From: Evernia prunastri
Lineage: Eukaryota; Ascomycota; Lecanoromycetes; Lecanorales; Parmeliaceae
NCBI GenBank assembly: GCA_003184365.1
Contig: NKYR01000042.1
Span: forward strand, 237,964 to 301,963
Direction of reading: 5' to 3'
Length of the DNA: 64,000 bases
Part shown: positions 9,569 through 20,149 of the stretch, piece by piece
Position numbering within the stretch: the stretch's first letter is position 1
Layout of the letters: the number at the start of each line of letters is the position of its first letter
Position numbers and translations under genes: made by a program
The notes under the pieces: model-generated
The model's input: the letters and a program-made list of their open reading frames with translations, nothing else
The model's database searches: none
Told to the model about the DNA's origin: nothing

Positions 9569-11062
9569 ATGAACTCTAGACGAAGGAGGAGCTCAACTGA
9601 GCTTGCGGTTCGAAGCAATGTGCTGGCTGCAAGTCTCCCGGTCGATGCAGAGCAGACAGGCCTATCCTACAGTAGTACCGGCATGGCGGACGTCGGAGGA
9701 GTAGCATTGCAACTTGAGCCCGCTGATGGTGGAGCGGCAGCCTGGAGAGTTCTCTTTGCAGCATTTATGTTTGAGGCTGTTCTTTTCGGTGACTACCGCC
9801 TCAGCTTACATCCGTCCAAGCCTGTCGACGAAACATTCACTTACTGTATTGACTCCAGGCTTCTCAGTCTCATATGGTGTTTTCCAAAACTACTATACCA
9901 AGCTTCCAGAATTCAGGGGAAACTCGTATCTACCTATCGTCGGGACAATGGCGTCTGGTATACCGTATCTTGGAGGGCCCGTGATGGCTCTCATTGTCAG
10001 ACGTTATCAACGCTACCGCCTATACATTATTTGGACCGGATGGCCACTGTGTATCTTGGGACTTATCGCCAGCTCTTTTGCGAACAGCCTCGGTCCTCTC
10101 ATATTCACTCAAGGTATCATGTATGGTAGTGAGTGCACATTGTTTTCTAACGTCATCATCTCGTGCTGACATGGGTGCTAGCTGGTTTCGTCATTTTGAT
10201 TTTTCCAATCCTAGGTATAGTAAACGAGTGGTGGATAATCCGTCGAGGAATGGCCTTCGGGATCATTACCAGCGCCTCAGGTGCCTCAGGGATCGCCATG
10301 CCGCTCATCATCGAGGCTTTGCTGAACAGATATGACCACAGAACGACACTACGAGCCATCGCCGTTACTATGACCGTCCTTACAGGCCCCCTAATTCCCC
10401 TAATCAGAATCAGGCTGCCCGCTTCACAAGTGAGCGCTGCTACTAGAACGGAGTGGTCTTTTGCTTCAAACCCACTATTCCTTGTGTATTGTTTTGCCAA
10501 TCTTGCGCAAGGTCTCGGTTTCTTCTTTCCTTCCCTTTTCCTGCCTTCGTACGCTACTGCCATCGGTCTCAGCCCGAGCCAGGGCGCCATGCTACTGTCC
10601 GTGATGAGCGCCGCGCAAGTAATAGGTCAATGGACCTTCGGTATACTTTCCGATAAAGTGGGGCTGAATCCGTTGGTCCTCCTTTCCACCATCGTTACCG
10701 CCGTGGCTTGTTTCACAGCTTGGGGACTTGCGCACGATCTCGCAACTTTGGTCGCGTTTTCGATCCTGTTCGGCTTCTTCGCATACGGCTTCTCTTCCAT
10801 GCGGGCGAGAATGGGCACGGCTGTCAGCGAGGAGCCGACCGCTGCTTTGGCCACTTTTGGGATCCTAACGTTCTGTCAGGGCAGTGGCAATGTCCTCGCG
10901 GGACCGATCAGTGCGGGCCTTCTGTCTGGAGGGGTGCAGCGAGATAGCTACGGCATCATGAGATATAAGGCTCTGGTGGTTTTTACCGGCTGTTGTATGC
11001 TGCTTAGCGCTTTGAGTATTGGGAGTTGGTACATTAGACCGCGGAGGCTACGGGCCGGGTAA
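9569..11062 (+). CDS. MFS transporter, monocarboxylate-transporter type
   Basis: Exons 9569-9788, 9859-10128 and 10182-11062; introns are 70 bp (phase 1) and 53 bp (phase 1, donor GTGAGT); 456 aa. After a 50-60 residue polar N-terminus come about 12 hydrophobic helices. MCT-family signatures include FSVSYGVFQNYY after helix 1, GIMYGTGFVILIFP around helix 4 and NEWWIIRRGMAFGI at the helix 4-5 loop, with the conserved basic RRG. GILSDKVG sits in the second half. Fungal members of this group move monocarboxylates, riboflavin or other small organic acids; the substrate here cannot be told. The second-intron donor GTGAGT is preferred to an overlapping one 4 bp upstream because it restores Y-G-T-G. 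Confidence 0.85.
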
Positions 11063-11603
11063 GTGTTTTCAAGTTTACTCTGGAATTCTGGTAGTCTTCT
11101 CTGCTTTTTACTCTGTTTGAAATACGTGGAGTGGCAACGTGTCTCTCAGTACCGCGACCACAGCATTATACGTCCTGCGAAATCCTTCCTTCGGTTATAT
11201 CGCACAGCTTTCTAGACATGAGTAAATTCCCGGGAGAGAGCGTCTTCGCCCGTCATCTTATCCGTTCTTTTCTGGCTACAATGGATATTCAGTGTCAAAT
11301 CTACTTTGTTGAAAGAAAGAGCAACCTGTTCCCAGTTTCACGTGCAGAGCACCACCCTGAAGTACCTAGAAGTCTAACATACTTCATATCGGATGGCAGG
11401 CGAAGAAGTCTAGGATGTGCAGAGCATTGAGAAGCTGAGGTAGCCGTTAGAGCGTGACCTAGGATTTCCGCTCCTGACTTTGGTACAGTCATGTTGATCA
11501 CGCGGACTATATTGAAAGCAGAAGTATGCACAAGGCAACAAAGACTCAGTTGAAAGCGCGCTGTGTGGGGTATATAACATGCAGATCTTCATCTCCATTC
11601 ACA
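11063..11603. other. No supported gene
   Basis: 541 bp between the MFS gene and the minus-strand glycosyltransferase-like pseudogene. Short frames only; it presumably holds both 3' ends. Confidence 0.45.
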
Positions 11604-12742
11604 TCAACGCCCAAGCCTCTCCGTCACCTCCTCAATCCATTTGCGGATCTGGTTGATATTGTTTTCAATGGTCCTATCACGCAATGAGCCCACCGTCTTG
11701 ATTTTCGCTTTTCTCTCCTCCTTGGATCCCTGCTCCACTCTCTTTATGACACCCGATTCCGTTTCGTAGTCCTCTTGCAGGTACACGCCCTCAGCTATCA
11801 GATACGAGTACGATTGCAAGGCTGCCCTGGTCGCCACCAATGGAATGCCCGCAATCACACTCGCAGGAACCGAACTCGAAGACTTGACATGAAAGAAATC
11901 TTCTTCGGCAAACGCGGGAATAAGCGCTGACGACTTGGACATAGTTGCGTAGTAATCGATGTAGTCGAGGTCTCGCTCGAAGAAGATGTGATTGCTTACG
12001 GAAGCGGAGACAATGGGTCTGCCTTCCTCAGAGCCGGAGCCGATGACATGGAGCGCGACGTCATTGCGCACATGAGACGTGGGATTGGTTTGGACGAGGT
12101 CGTCAAGATAAGCTATGATGCGCGTGTGATTCCGCGCAGCGTTGAGACCTCCTTGGATTGCAAATGCCACCTCCGCCGTGGTCTTTCGACCGTTTTCTGA
12201 TCCCGTATCCCGCATCCTTGCGTCCGCCACTGGCAAGACAGGTACAAAAACCTCTCTTGGCGGCTATGGTATCTCTTTACTAGCACCGCTGCTCACCTCA
12301 TTCTTCCGCTCTTCAGACGTGGCTGGTGACGGCTTTATCAAGCTCTTCCATCCACTGAGACCCCAGCCGGGCTCGTAAAACCCTTTCTGAACGTGTGGAG
12401 ATAGCGTGAGGATGGTCATCAAGCCCGCTTCAATCCATTTGGTCAAACTGGGCTCTAGCCACTCGTGGCGGTCATTCCATTCATTGGCATAGTGAGCAGT
12501 GCAAAAGAGATACGTTTTCCTTTTTTCAAACAGGACGTCCAGACGCTCTTTGAGGTTCCGAACCTCGTACTCGCAGGTTGTCGAAACGATAGTATCGGGC
12601 TCCGCGACGTCAAGAGCGTCTATGTTGTGATAGACGTAGTGTGGAAGAGAGGAGTTTTTTTTACGAAATCAAGTAGTCCAACATCTAACCGTGATATAAA
12701 CCGTACGCCGTTCTCTGTGTTCACCAAGAGCACTGAGCAGGT
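11604..12742 (-). pseudogene. Decayed glycosyltransferase-like gene
   Basis: Three consecutive minus-strand pieces read as one protein. The 5' piece (about 12742-12660; VNTENGVRFISRLDVG) is cut off from the next by a frame change at an A8 run (12655-12662 in plus coordinates). The next piece is in one frame to TAG at 12266-12264, and the same frame then continues 210 codons to 11604. The C-terminal part has a GT-B-like donor-side look: KSSSSVPASVIAGIPLV followed by an acidic stretch (YLQEDYETE). A 33-bp intron could hide the stop but is too short to be likely. No start or upstream exon is seen, and the 5' side runs into the RIP island, so truncation by insertion is plausible. The family assignment is tentative. 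Confidence 0.55.
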
Positions 12743-13449
12743 CTGTTGGAATATATGATTTTGTTGGTTGTTGGTTCCCAGGTTACATGTTAGCCGAGGT
12801 TGTTTCGCACTAGCCCCCAGTCAAACTGTAGCGATTAGGGGAGACCATAAGAACGCCCCCAGGAGTCCTGAGATCAAACATCCAGGCATCCCCTCGTTCT
12901 CCCATGCCATGCGCTCATTATTCGAGAACAAGTTGATCTGACCGCACACCGTGAACATCGTACAATGGATCTCATCTTATTGGATTTTGAAGAGGAATTG
13001 CGAGGAGGCAGAGTCTATGCGACGAAGCTTATGCGAGGGTTCCATGAGCCTGCAAATCCCACCCTCGCACAGGTCTAGGTAGCTGTTCAAGGCGTGACCC
13101 CAGACTTGAGCCCATACTCCTGGCAACCCCTCCCCGCGTCGTCGTTACGGCGCAATTGTGGGTCAATGGGTCTCCCTTGAACATAGAGGAAGAACGATTA
13201 CAGATCCAAAACAGCGTGGAGGGCACTCATTTTAGAAACGAGTCCCGTTCCATTCCACAAAGATATCATTGCATGTCAAGGCCAGCAGACAGTGGTACTT
13301 ACGAGATGGTGTAAAATTTCGGCAGGGCTGACTTATCTTATCTTCGTATCTTATCTTAGCGTAGGATGCTTCGAAGAGTCCTAGCATCACCGGTCTCATT
13401 TCGCTTAGACCCTCCATAACGGGAAAGCAACTCCACACACGCAAAACTA
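12743..13449. other. Transition into RIP island; no gene
   Basis: No coding-like frame. Around 13326-13361 there are repeated CTTATCTTA/CTTCGTATCTTA words. Base composition then falls sharply to AT-rich DNA at about 13450, which marks the edge of the mutated repeat. Confidence 0.5.
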
Positions 13450-15228
13450 CACATATTGTTTTTACACACATTGATTCAATTTTATTATTCAAAAGTTCTC
13501 TAGAATTATCTGATAACCGCCGGGAGGCAACAAATATAAATTTCCTAGAATTCACTTACATTAAACTGCTATATCACTCTATATTTTAGGATTAAAAACA
13601 TTATATCAAGATCCTGAAAAATAAAGCTGTATCAGAAGATAACATGATAATAATTTAAAACGTATTCGATCGTATATAATGAATTTATTTGTTACGAGAG
13701 ACAGTCACAAATTTGTTGCCTTTGTCTCGACGGTTATCGAATAAAACTAATTAAGCGCTATAATTTCATCTCAATTTGAATACTTGAACTCACAATAACG
13801 ATTATCGCGACTTCGAATTAATCTTCTGTGATAATAAATAACACGAACGACGCGTTTTCACTGTAGTAAATAAATTTATATATTATGATTTGCAACGAAA
13901 TCGAATAATTTATAAAGATCAATTTTAAAAAGAAGTTTAACACTAAGTATATTTAAGCTCTGATAGCTGACTTTCGTCGAATTATAAAGTTAACGATATC
14001 GTCGCAAGGCGCGACGATAATATTTATTTAGAATTAATTCACGAGTCACATATAAGATTTACGCGATTTAAAAATTATATACAAATTTTAAAAAAGAATT
14101 TAAAATAACACTATTATTTAAAGCTCGTAAGAAATCTCTAAATATTAACGTCTTACGCGATAATAGATCGCTATTCTCTTTTAATAATTTTTAATTTCAT
14201 CGACTTTCAATAACGTTAATTTTCTTCTCACTTTTTTAATTATCGAAGAAGATTTACGAGTACGAGTGCATATTGAGAAGATCAACGTAATAATATTTTA
14301 TAGTCTCACTTCGATAAAGCTGCGAGCACGAGTGTAAGCGATAATCGATTATATATTCGACTTATTAATTATATATATATCGAATTTAAGATAGCTAAAA
14401 AGCGAAGATTTTAAGTTATATATATAACGTCTCGAACGTAGAAAGACTTAGAAATAACGAGAAAGAATAGATGAGATGCTGCGAAGCAGAGATCTATATT
14501 CTAAAAAACAGCTATAGTATTATAATATACGACGTTTTAATTAAAACGATAAAGATAAGATTAAAAGATCTCAAAAATTCTCTTCTTTCGAAGAATAGCT
14601 GCGATTTTACTAAAACGATTATCGTTTATATTCGATAATTCTTTAGCGTCGATAAAATCAAGCGAAAGTAAAAGACTTTACTTATAATCGCTTTTATATT
14701 TTCAGAAAATACAAATCGAATAATTAATTAAGAATTTGTATAAACTAAATAGCGTAATAGTTACGAGCTCTACGATTTTAGATGTAAGTTCTTTTAATAT
14801 AATATTCACCTTCAATACGAATATAAAGAAATTCGACATAGCGAATTAATTAAGTACGTATACTATACTGAATTTTATAATAAAAAGAATTATATCGAGA
14901 AGAGAGACTCGTTAAAGTATCGATATGCTCTTTACGAAGAATATTACAAAGTCCACGATAGTAATTATAGACTTAAAATTAAAGAGATGAAAAGAATTAA
15001 TGAGATTAAAAGATATTATTTTATAAGATATTCGATAGAATCAGCTTTTAGAAAGACTTCTCGAGAGAAATTCGCTCTTCGAGAGAAATTTATTTCGAAA
15101 TAGAACGACTTAGAACTCGAATTATAATCGAATAGGTTTCTGGAAAATTTGAAGATAGAGCTTGGTTCTATAAATTTAATAGTCGAAGTTACGATAGCGA
15201 AAAGAATTCTCACGTTAACAAACAATAG
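13450..15228. repeat. AT-rich RIP-degraded repeat island
   Basis: About 1.8 kb of strongly AT-rich, TpA-rich DNA with almost no intact frame, the usual result of C-to-T RIP on both strands. From about 14690 to the LTR edge at 15228 one plus-strand frame keeps protein-like content (for example KRDSLKYRYALYEEYYK, SAFRKTSREKFALREK). It is broken only by TAA and TAG codons, which C-to-T change produces from CAA and CAG. The source protein is not recognised. The frame stops exactly at the LTR, so the gypsy element may have inserted into this repeat. Confidence 0.75.
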
Positions 15229-15451
15229 TGTCAGAACCGTTCCCAGAGTCAAGTCTAATGGGGGTAAATTGAATAAGACAACTAGATAAAGAGCGAATAT
15301 GTACACAGGAGAAGAGCGCTTAAATACTAGGAAGAATCCCCGCTAGCCTATGTGATAATGAGAATGTGTCAATGACCAATAAATACTCTATGTGCCTGAC
15401 ACATAGCCATAAACACTCCCTTTGTACCTGACAGCTAGGGTACGTCCGTAA
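15229..15451 (-). repeat. 3' LTR of gypsy element
   Basis: About 223 bp, roughly 90% identical by eye to the copy at 16002-16224. Differences include several substitutions around 15283-15300. It contains internal GACACATAG-type repeats. Confidence 0.8.
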
Positions 15452-15845
15452 AACTACCCCCCCCCTCAGGCAAGCGATGCCCCAGCGCTGTAGATTGGCC
15501 TGCGAGTCGTCTGCGTGCAGAAAGAATGAGGATAGTGGCGAGGTCTCGGAGATTTCGGAGACGGCGTGGCCTTTTTGACTTGGCAATAGCGTTGTGAGGC
15601 CCAGGGTTCTCCGGATATTTGCTGTGATAGTCATTGACTACGTCCTGGGCCCCCTCAAACTCATTATTGTCAGTATTCCACCAAGTCAGGGTGTCATCAT
15701 CATCTTTCCACTTGACTTGGTACTGCAATTGGTTGTAATGACGTCGAGAGTCTAGGATATCCTCCACAACCCATTNACGAATGCTGGGGTGCTTGCACGT
15801 ATGCAGCGAGACCTCCTCGTAAGGGGTTTTCCTTGTGGTCAACAA
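15435..15845 (-). pseudogene. gypsy pol remnant with chromodomain
   Basis: A frame of 136 codons, open but without the upstream pol domains. It contains a chromodomain-like segment (WVVEDILDSRR, LQYQVKWKDDDDTLTWW) followed by YHSKYPENPGPH and a basic tail, as at the C-terminus of fungal chromoviruses, where it steers integration to heterochromatin. An undetermined base (n) falls inside the frame at 15776. The stop lies at the edge of the 3' LTR. Confidence 0.75.
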
Positions 15846-16001
15846 GTCCTAGCCACGAATGGTTCGTTTTGCCTGTAGGTAGGCCACACCCGAGTGTCCA
15901 ATGATCTGCTATCGAAACAGCTTCACAACGGTCCCGTTTGACAATTTTATTTTACTGTTCGCTTGCCAGTACGAACGGAAGGGTGGATGATCTAGTTGTA
16001 G

Positions 16002-16224
16002 TGTCAGAACCGTGCCCAGAGTCAAGTCTAATGGGGGTAAATTGAATAAGACAACTAGATAAGGAGGAAATATGTACAGAAGAAGAGCGCTTAAATACTA
16101 GGAAGAATCCCCGCTAGCCTATGTGTCAATGGGAATGTGTCAATAACCAATAAACACTCTATGTGCTAGACACATAGCCATAAACACTCCCTATGTGCCT
16201 GACACCTAGGGTACGTCCGTAACA
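16002..16224 (-). repeat. 5' LTR of gypsy element
   Basis: Direct-repeat partner of 15229-15451 with clean TG...CA ends in minus orientation. The internal side begins CTACAACTAGATC, where a primer-binding site would lie; the tRNA is not identified. Confidence 0.8.
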
Positions 16225-17529
16225 TGTACCTCCACATCCGGGGATATCAACGAGCATCTAATACCGAAACGATACTGCTTCGCAAAAATAGTCTTCGCAC
16301 TCTCCCTGCCAAGAATACCACGCTAAGACCGTAGCAGTAGCTGAGATCTTGTAATCATCTATATGATCAGCATCGCCCTACCGGCGTATAAAGCTATGTC
16401 GTCCTTGTTATCTCTATCTACATCAAGGTATTCTCGCAACTAGCTCACAGTCACGTATCTCTAGACGGCCCGCGCCTCTCAAATCTATTAGACCGGCTCA
16501 TATTAGATCGATCATCAGTAAGGTGTCGTCACAAATCTCTCGATCATGACCACTTAGAATTGCTACGAGATATTCGATAAATAAATCATCAATTCCGCAC
16601 CAAATGGAGACGAGTCCTTCGCTTAGATTTATACAATCAAAATCATGTTACACCATTATTGAAAAATCGGCCGCCAAGACTCCTCTTTACCCCAGGCATG
16701 ACATGATTCTTGATGTCGATAATGTGGAGAGGAGCACGTAAGAGAATCATCAGAGATTATTCGACATTAGTCTACGATTTCACTCGAAAGTGAATTCAAA
16801 TAACACGATCCTCTTAATCGTATTATCTGATAGATTTTTTCATAATCGCAAAAGCAATATTTAAATAGTAGTGTTACAACATATACGAGGTCATGTCTCT
16901 AATTTCCATCGCATCATTTTTGCACGAATTTGCTTCGATATTAAAACCTTGTGACGAAACGATGATACCCTTGCCATAATACACCTGTCAAGTTATCAAA
17001 GTACGCTATTGCTATTGTTGTCGCCGTCGCCGTGGCAGCAGAAAGGCGCTTCGACTTAGCAATAGAAAGTCAATCGTGAAGTCAATCTATTTATAAAAAT
17101 ACGCTTGTCGATGATATAACTCAAGAATCTCGTTATGATATAAATAAGCGTTTATAATTTTATAAAGTGCTGTGACATTCGCTACTTAGAGTAGAAGGTT
17201 CTGTGACGAGCGTATCTTTTAAATAGTTACTTTGATCTAGATAGAGATCTTTATTTTTAAATCATATATCGATATCTATATAGCTACTGCTATACGACTC
17301 TTCTTCGTTTGAAAATGTAATTCCGGTCGTTATCGCTTTAAAATTCGAGGTACTTTAAATTACATGTTTTGATACTGCGTTTTCAGTAATTCAAGACTTC
17401 TTGGCAACCTGGCAAAAAATTTCTGTTGCAGACTTCTCCGCTCAAGCATTCGTAGCAATGCCATAGTCTTGTCAAGGCTCTATCTCCTACCATGCCACCG
17501 CACTATACCTAATCGCCCCCAAAACTCGA
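16225..17529. repeat. Moderately AT-rich, RIP-affected flank
   Basis: No usable frame. AT content is high but less extreme than in the left island, with GC-richer patches such as 17012-17060. It is probably another mutated repeat whose identity I cannot read. It ends just before the 3' end of the coiled-coil gene. Confidence 0.5.
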
Positions 17530-20149
17530 TCATTCCATCCACCTCCACTCCTCCCTCACCCTCGACGCCTCCGCCCGATCCTTCAGCCACTGAGACCCAT
17601 CATGTCCCATCTCCAGCGCTCTGACACCCCGCCCTCCGCAAAACTGCCTCACCAGCTTTTGCAGTCTTCCAACCTCCCGCTCCGCATGCCTCAATCGCCA
17701 TCTCGTATCCTCAGCATTCCAATCCACCATTTCCGGAAAATCATTCATCGGGCAGAACTCATCTTGTTGCTCTAAGACGCGGATGCGCCAGTAATTCGCG
17801 GTACCGTTCATCTTGTTGATCTCTCCGTTCAGGAACGCGATCTGGTTTTCCTGGGCCTGCAGACGTCTTGTGAGCCAATCGTCGGCGCCGAAGCGGAGGA
17901 TTCTTTGTAGTTCGTTGGCTTGGTGTTTCAATTTCGTTTCGAGTTCTTCTTTAATGCGTTCCTGCATGTCATTCTGGAACTCGATTTTGGCGTCGAGTTG
18001 GTGGTTGATATAAGTGAGGCCGCTGAGGCTCTGTTGGGTTTGACGGTGCTTTAGGTTCTCTGCACTTGCAATATGGTCATTTACAATCTTCTCGGCCTTT
18101 AGATCGGCTACTGCTTTCTCGGCGTCTTGAATGTAGCATTGGCGTTCGTTGATCATCTTTCTTGATCAGCAGTGCGTTGTCTTTCTGGATGGCGTCATAG
18201 TCGCGGAGAAATACATTGATGATGTCGCCGTGAAATATCTTTCCCTGGAACATTTGGAAAACCCAATCATTCTGTTCTTTCAGGACTTTCTTGCCTTCAG
18301 TCAAGGCCTCGATCAAGTTCGAGCGATAGGCCAGGTCTTTTTTCATGCCCTGAACTTTGGCCTCTGCGTGCACGTTTTCGACAGCTCTCTGCTTCTTCTC
18401 CTCCGCAAGCTGCTCGGCACATTCGGCGGCACGCTCCTCAAGCTCGTCATATGCTTCATCTTTGCGCTTCAGAAGACCGTCAAGATGGGCGGTGCGAGCG
18501 GGATTCTCGTTCTCCAGTACATCGCGGTAGCATGCGTTGGCCCCATTGCAGTGACCGACCTCGAGCTGGGCGAAATGATTCTCAGCCTTCAGCCTCGTGA
18601 TCTCTTCTTCCTTGAGTTCTGCTTCCATTTGCATGTTGTGTATAACCTCACGGGTGAACTTCAGGCTCGTTTGCAGGGCTGTGTTGTGGTCTTGGAGGTC
18701 TTTAATATCTGTGAATGATTCTTTGCTGTGACCTTGTATGCTGATAGCCTTTTGCGACGAGACTCCTGCATATTTTTCAACGGCCGCCGGGTGTTCAGGT
18801 TCTACCTTGACTAGAACCTCGGCTATTGAATCCTCCATCAACTTTTGCCTCAGTGCTTGCTGGAGGTTTCTCTTTTCCTCCGCCGTCTCCTTCTTGAACG
18901 CCGTGGCCTGTTTCGTGCCCTCATTGTCAACCCTCAAGGGGTGGTCTACCTCTGTAGTCTCCTGTGGCGCGACCAAAGTGTTTCCACGCACATACTCCAC
19001 CTGCTCAACAAGGGCAAAGTTGTTCGAAATTATAGTAACGCCACCTTCTTCCAGATCCACGCTCTCTGCATCAAACGCTTCAATTGATTGCGGCTGATGA
19101 GCTGGCGGTACCCCTTCTTCATCCTTGTGATAATTTTCCGTGGACTTCTTGAGGTCTTTGATCTCCCGCTTTATGGCTCTGAGCTCACGATTTCGCATTT
19201 CTAAACGACGTCGGGCCTCGCTCCGCTCTTGATGCAATTTCTCATGTTGTGCAGCATGGTCTTTCTTGAGCGTGTCCAATTCAATTCGATGGCTGGCTTC
19301 TATCCACGCCACAAGAGCCGCCCATTCTGTGTTCTCGTTCTCCGCTTGTTCACTCTTGAGGTGTTCAGCCAATTCGCTCTGACATTCCTTGATCGATTCT
19401 CGACGTCTGTCCAAAAAGTGGCGGAGCTCGACTAAAGAATGGGACAAGGATACACCTGAGTGGCACGGTGTGTTGCAGAGGGTTCCACTCGAGGCTCCGG
19501 TCGTCGGCAATGAGGGCGAAGGAGGGAAACTGTTGGATCGGAGAACTCTCCTACGATCTGCGAGTACCAAAGATCAGCTGGCTATACAGTCACTGCATAG
19601 AGGAAAGCCCACCAGTGTCCAAACCCGTAGAGGTTGACAAAGAAAAGCCTGAACTTGACGGTGTCGTTGGTGTTTCTGAAGTGGAAATCGCGAACCCTAC
19701 AGTACCCTGTAATGGTACCTCTGGCTGACCATCCTGGGATGTAAGTCTAGGAGGAGAGACCCTAGGACTCAATGGCGCAATTGCGGTGTGCCCTTGGGTG
19801 GTGTTATCTGGGATCTCGAATTCTTTGTCAACGCCAACATGTGTTGGAACCATACCCGATGTATCCTCTGTAGATGGTCGGTCAACCTCCTCTGCGATGG
19901 GTATTCGCAGCGTTGCTTTGTCAAGCTGAGCATCCTGAAGATTGATTGCATTCGACTCTGGGATAGGAGACTAGGCAAATGATTAGCTCGGTGCAGTCTT
20001 GCTGGGTCAAAGATATGTGTGTAGATGTGTACCTGCTTCTTCTTCTTCAAGAAAGCACTCTTGAGCTTTCCGCCAAACCTCTTCAACAAGTTTGGCTTAG
20101 GGGTTTCCTGTTGGGTCTTTGACAATCTAGTCTTGAGTAGCCTAGCCAT
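17530..20149 (-). CDS. Coiled-coil protein with one frameshift (family member 1)
   Basis: Exon 1 is 20149-20033 (39 codons, ending LKKKKQ). Exon 2 is 19970-19613, exon 3 from 19557. Introns are 62 bp (phase 0) and 55 bp (phase 1). Exon 3 reads as nearly continuous coiled coil rich in Glu, Lys and Arg heptads, but the frame changes once at about 18151-18168 (around AAGAAAGATGATC). The upstream frame would stop at 18077, and the remaining 208 codons lie in the next frame down to 17530. With the shift allowed the protein is about 830 aa. A short FGADDW motif in the last part resembles FGTDDF in the gene at 36079. It lies next to RIP-affected DNA, so it may be a young pseudogene; a base-calling error is also possible. 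Function unknown; a structural or scaffold role is only a guess. Confidence 0.6.

Larger units (their letters stand above)
15229..16224 (-). mobile_element. Internally deleted Ty3/gypsy LTR element
   Basis: Two direct repeats of about 223 bp flank 550 bp of internal DNA. In minus orientation each begins TGTTACGGACGTACC and ends TTCTGACA, the TG...CA form of LTRs. A purine tract (revcomp of ACTACCCCCCCCC, about 15454-15466) sits just before the left LTR, so the left copy is the 3' LTR. The only coding remnant is the pol C-terminus with a chromodomain. Gag, protease, RT, RNase H and the integrase core are missing, so the copy is non-autonomous. I see no matching target-site duplication (left flank AATAG, right flank TGTAC). 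Confidence 0.8.

Noticed and set aside
12234..12266. 33-bp intron that would remove the TAG in the glycosyltransferase-like gene
   Set aside because: Shorter than any other intron in the window (45 bp minimum), no branch site, and a second lesion exists anyway.
15224..16229. Target-site duplication of the gypsy element
   Set aside because: Left flank AATAG and right flank TGTAC do not match, so no TSD is claimed.
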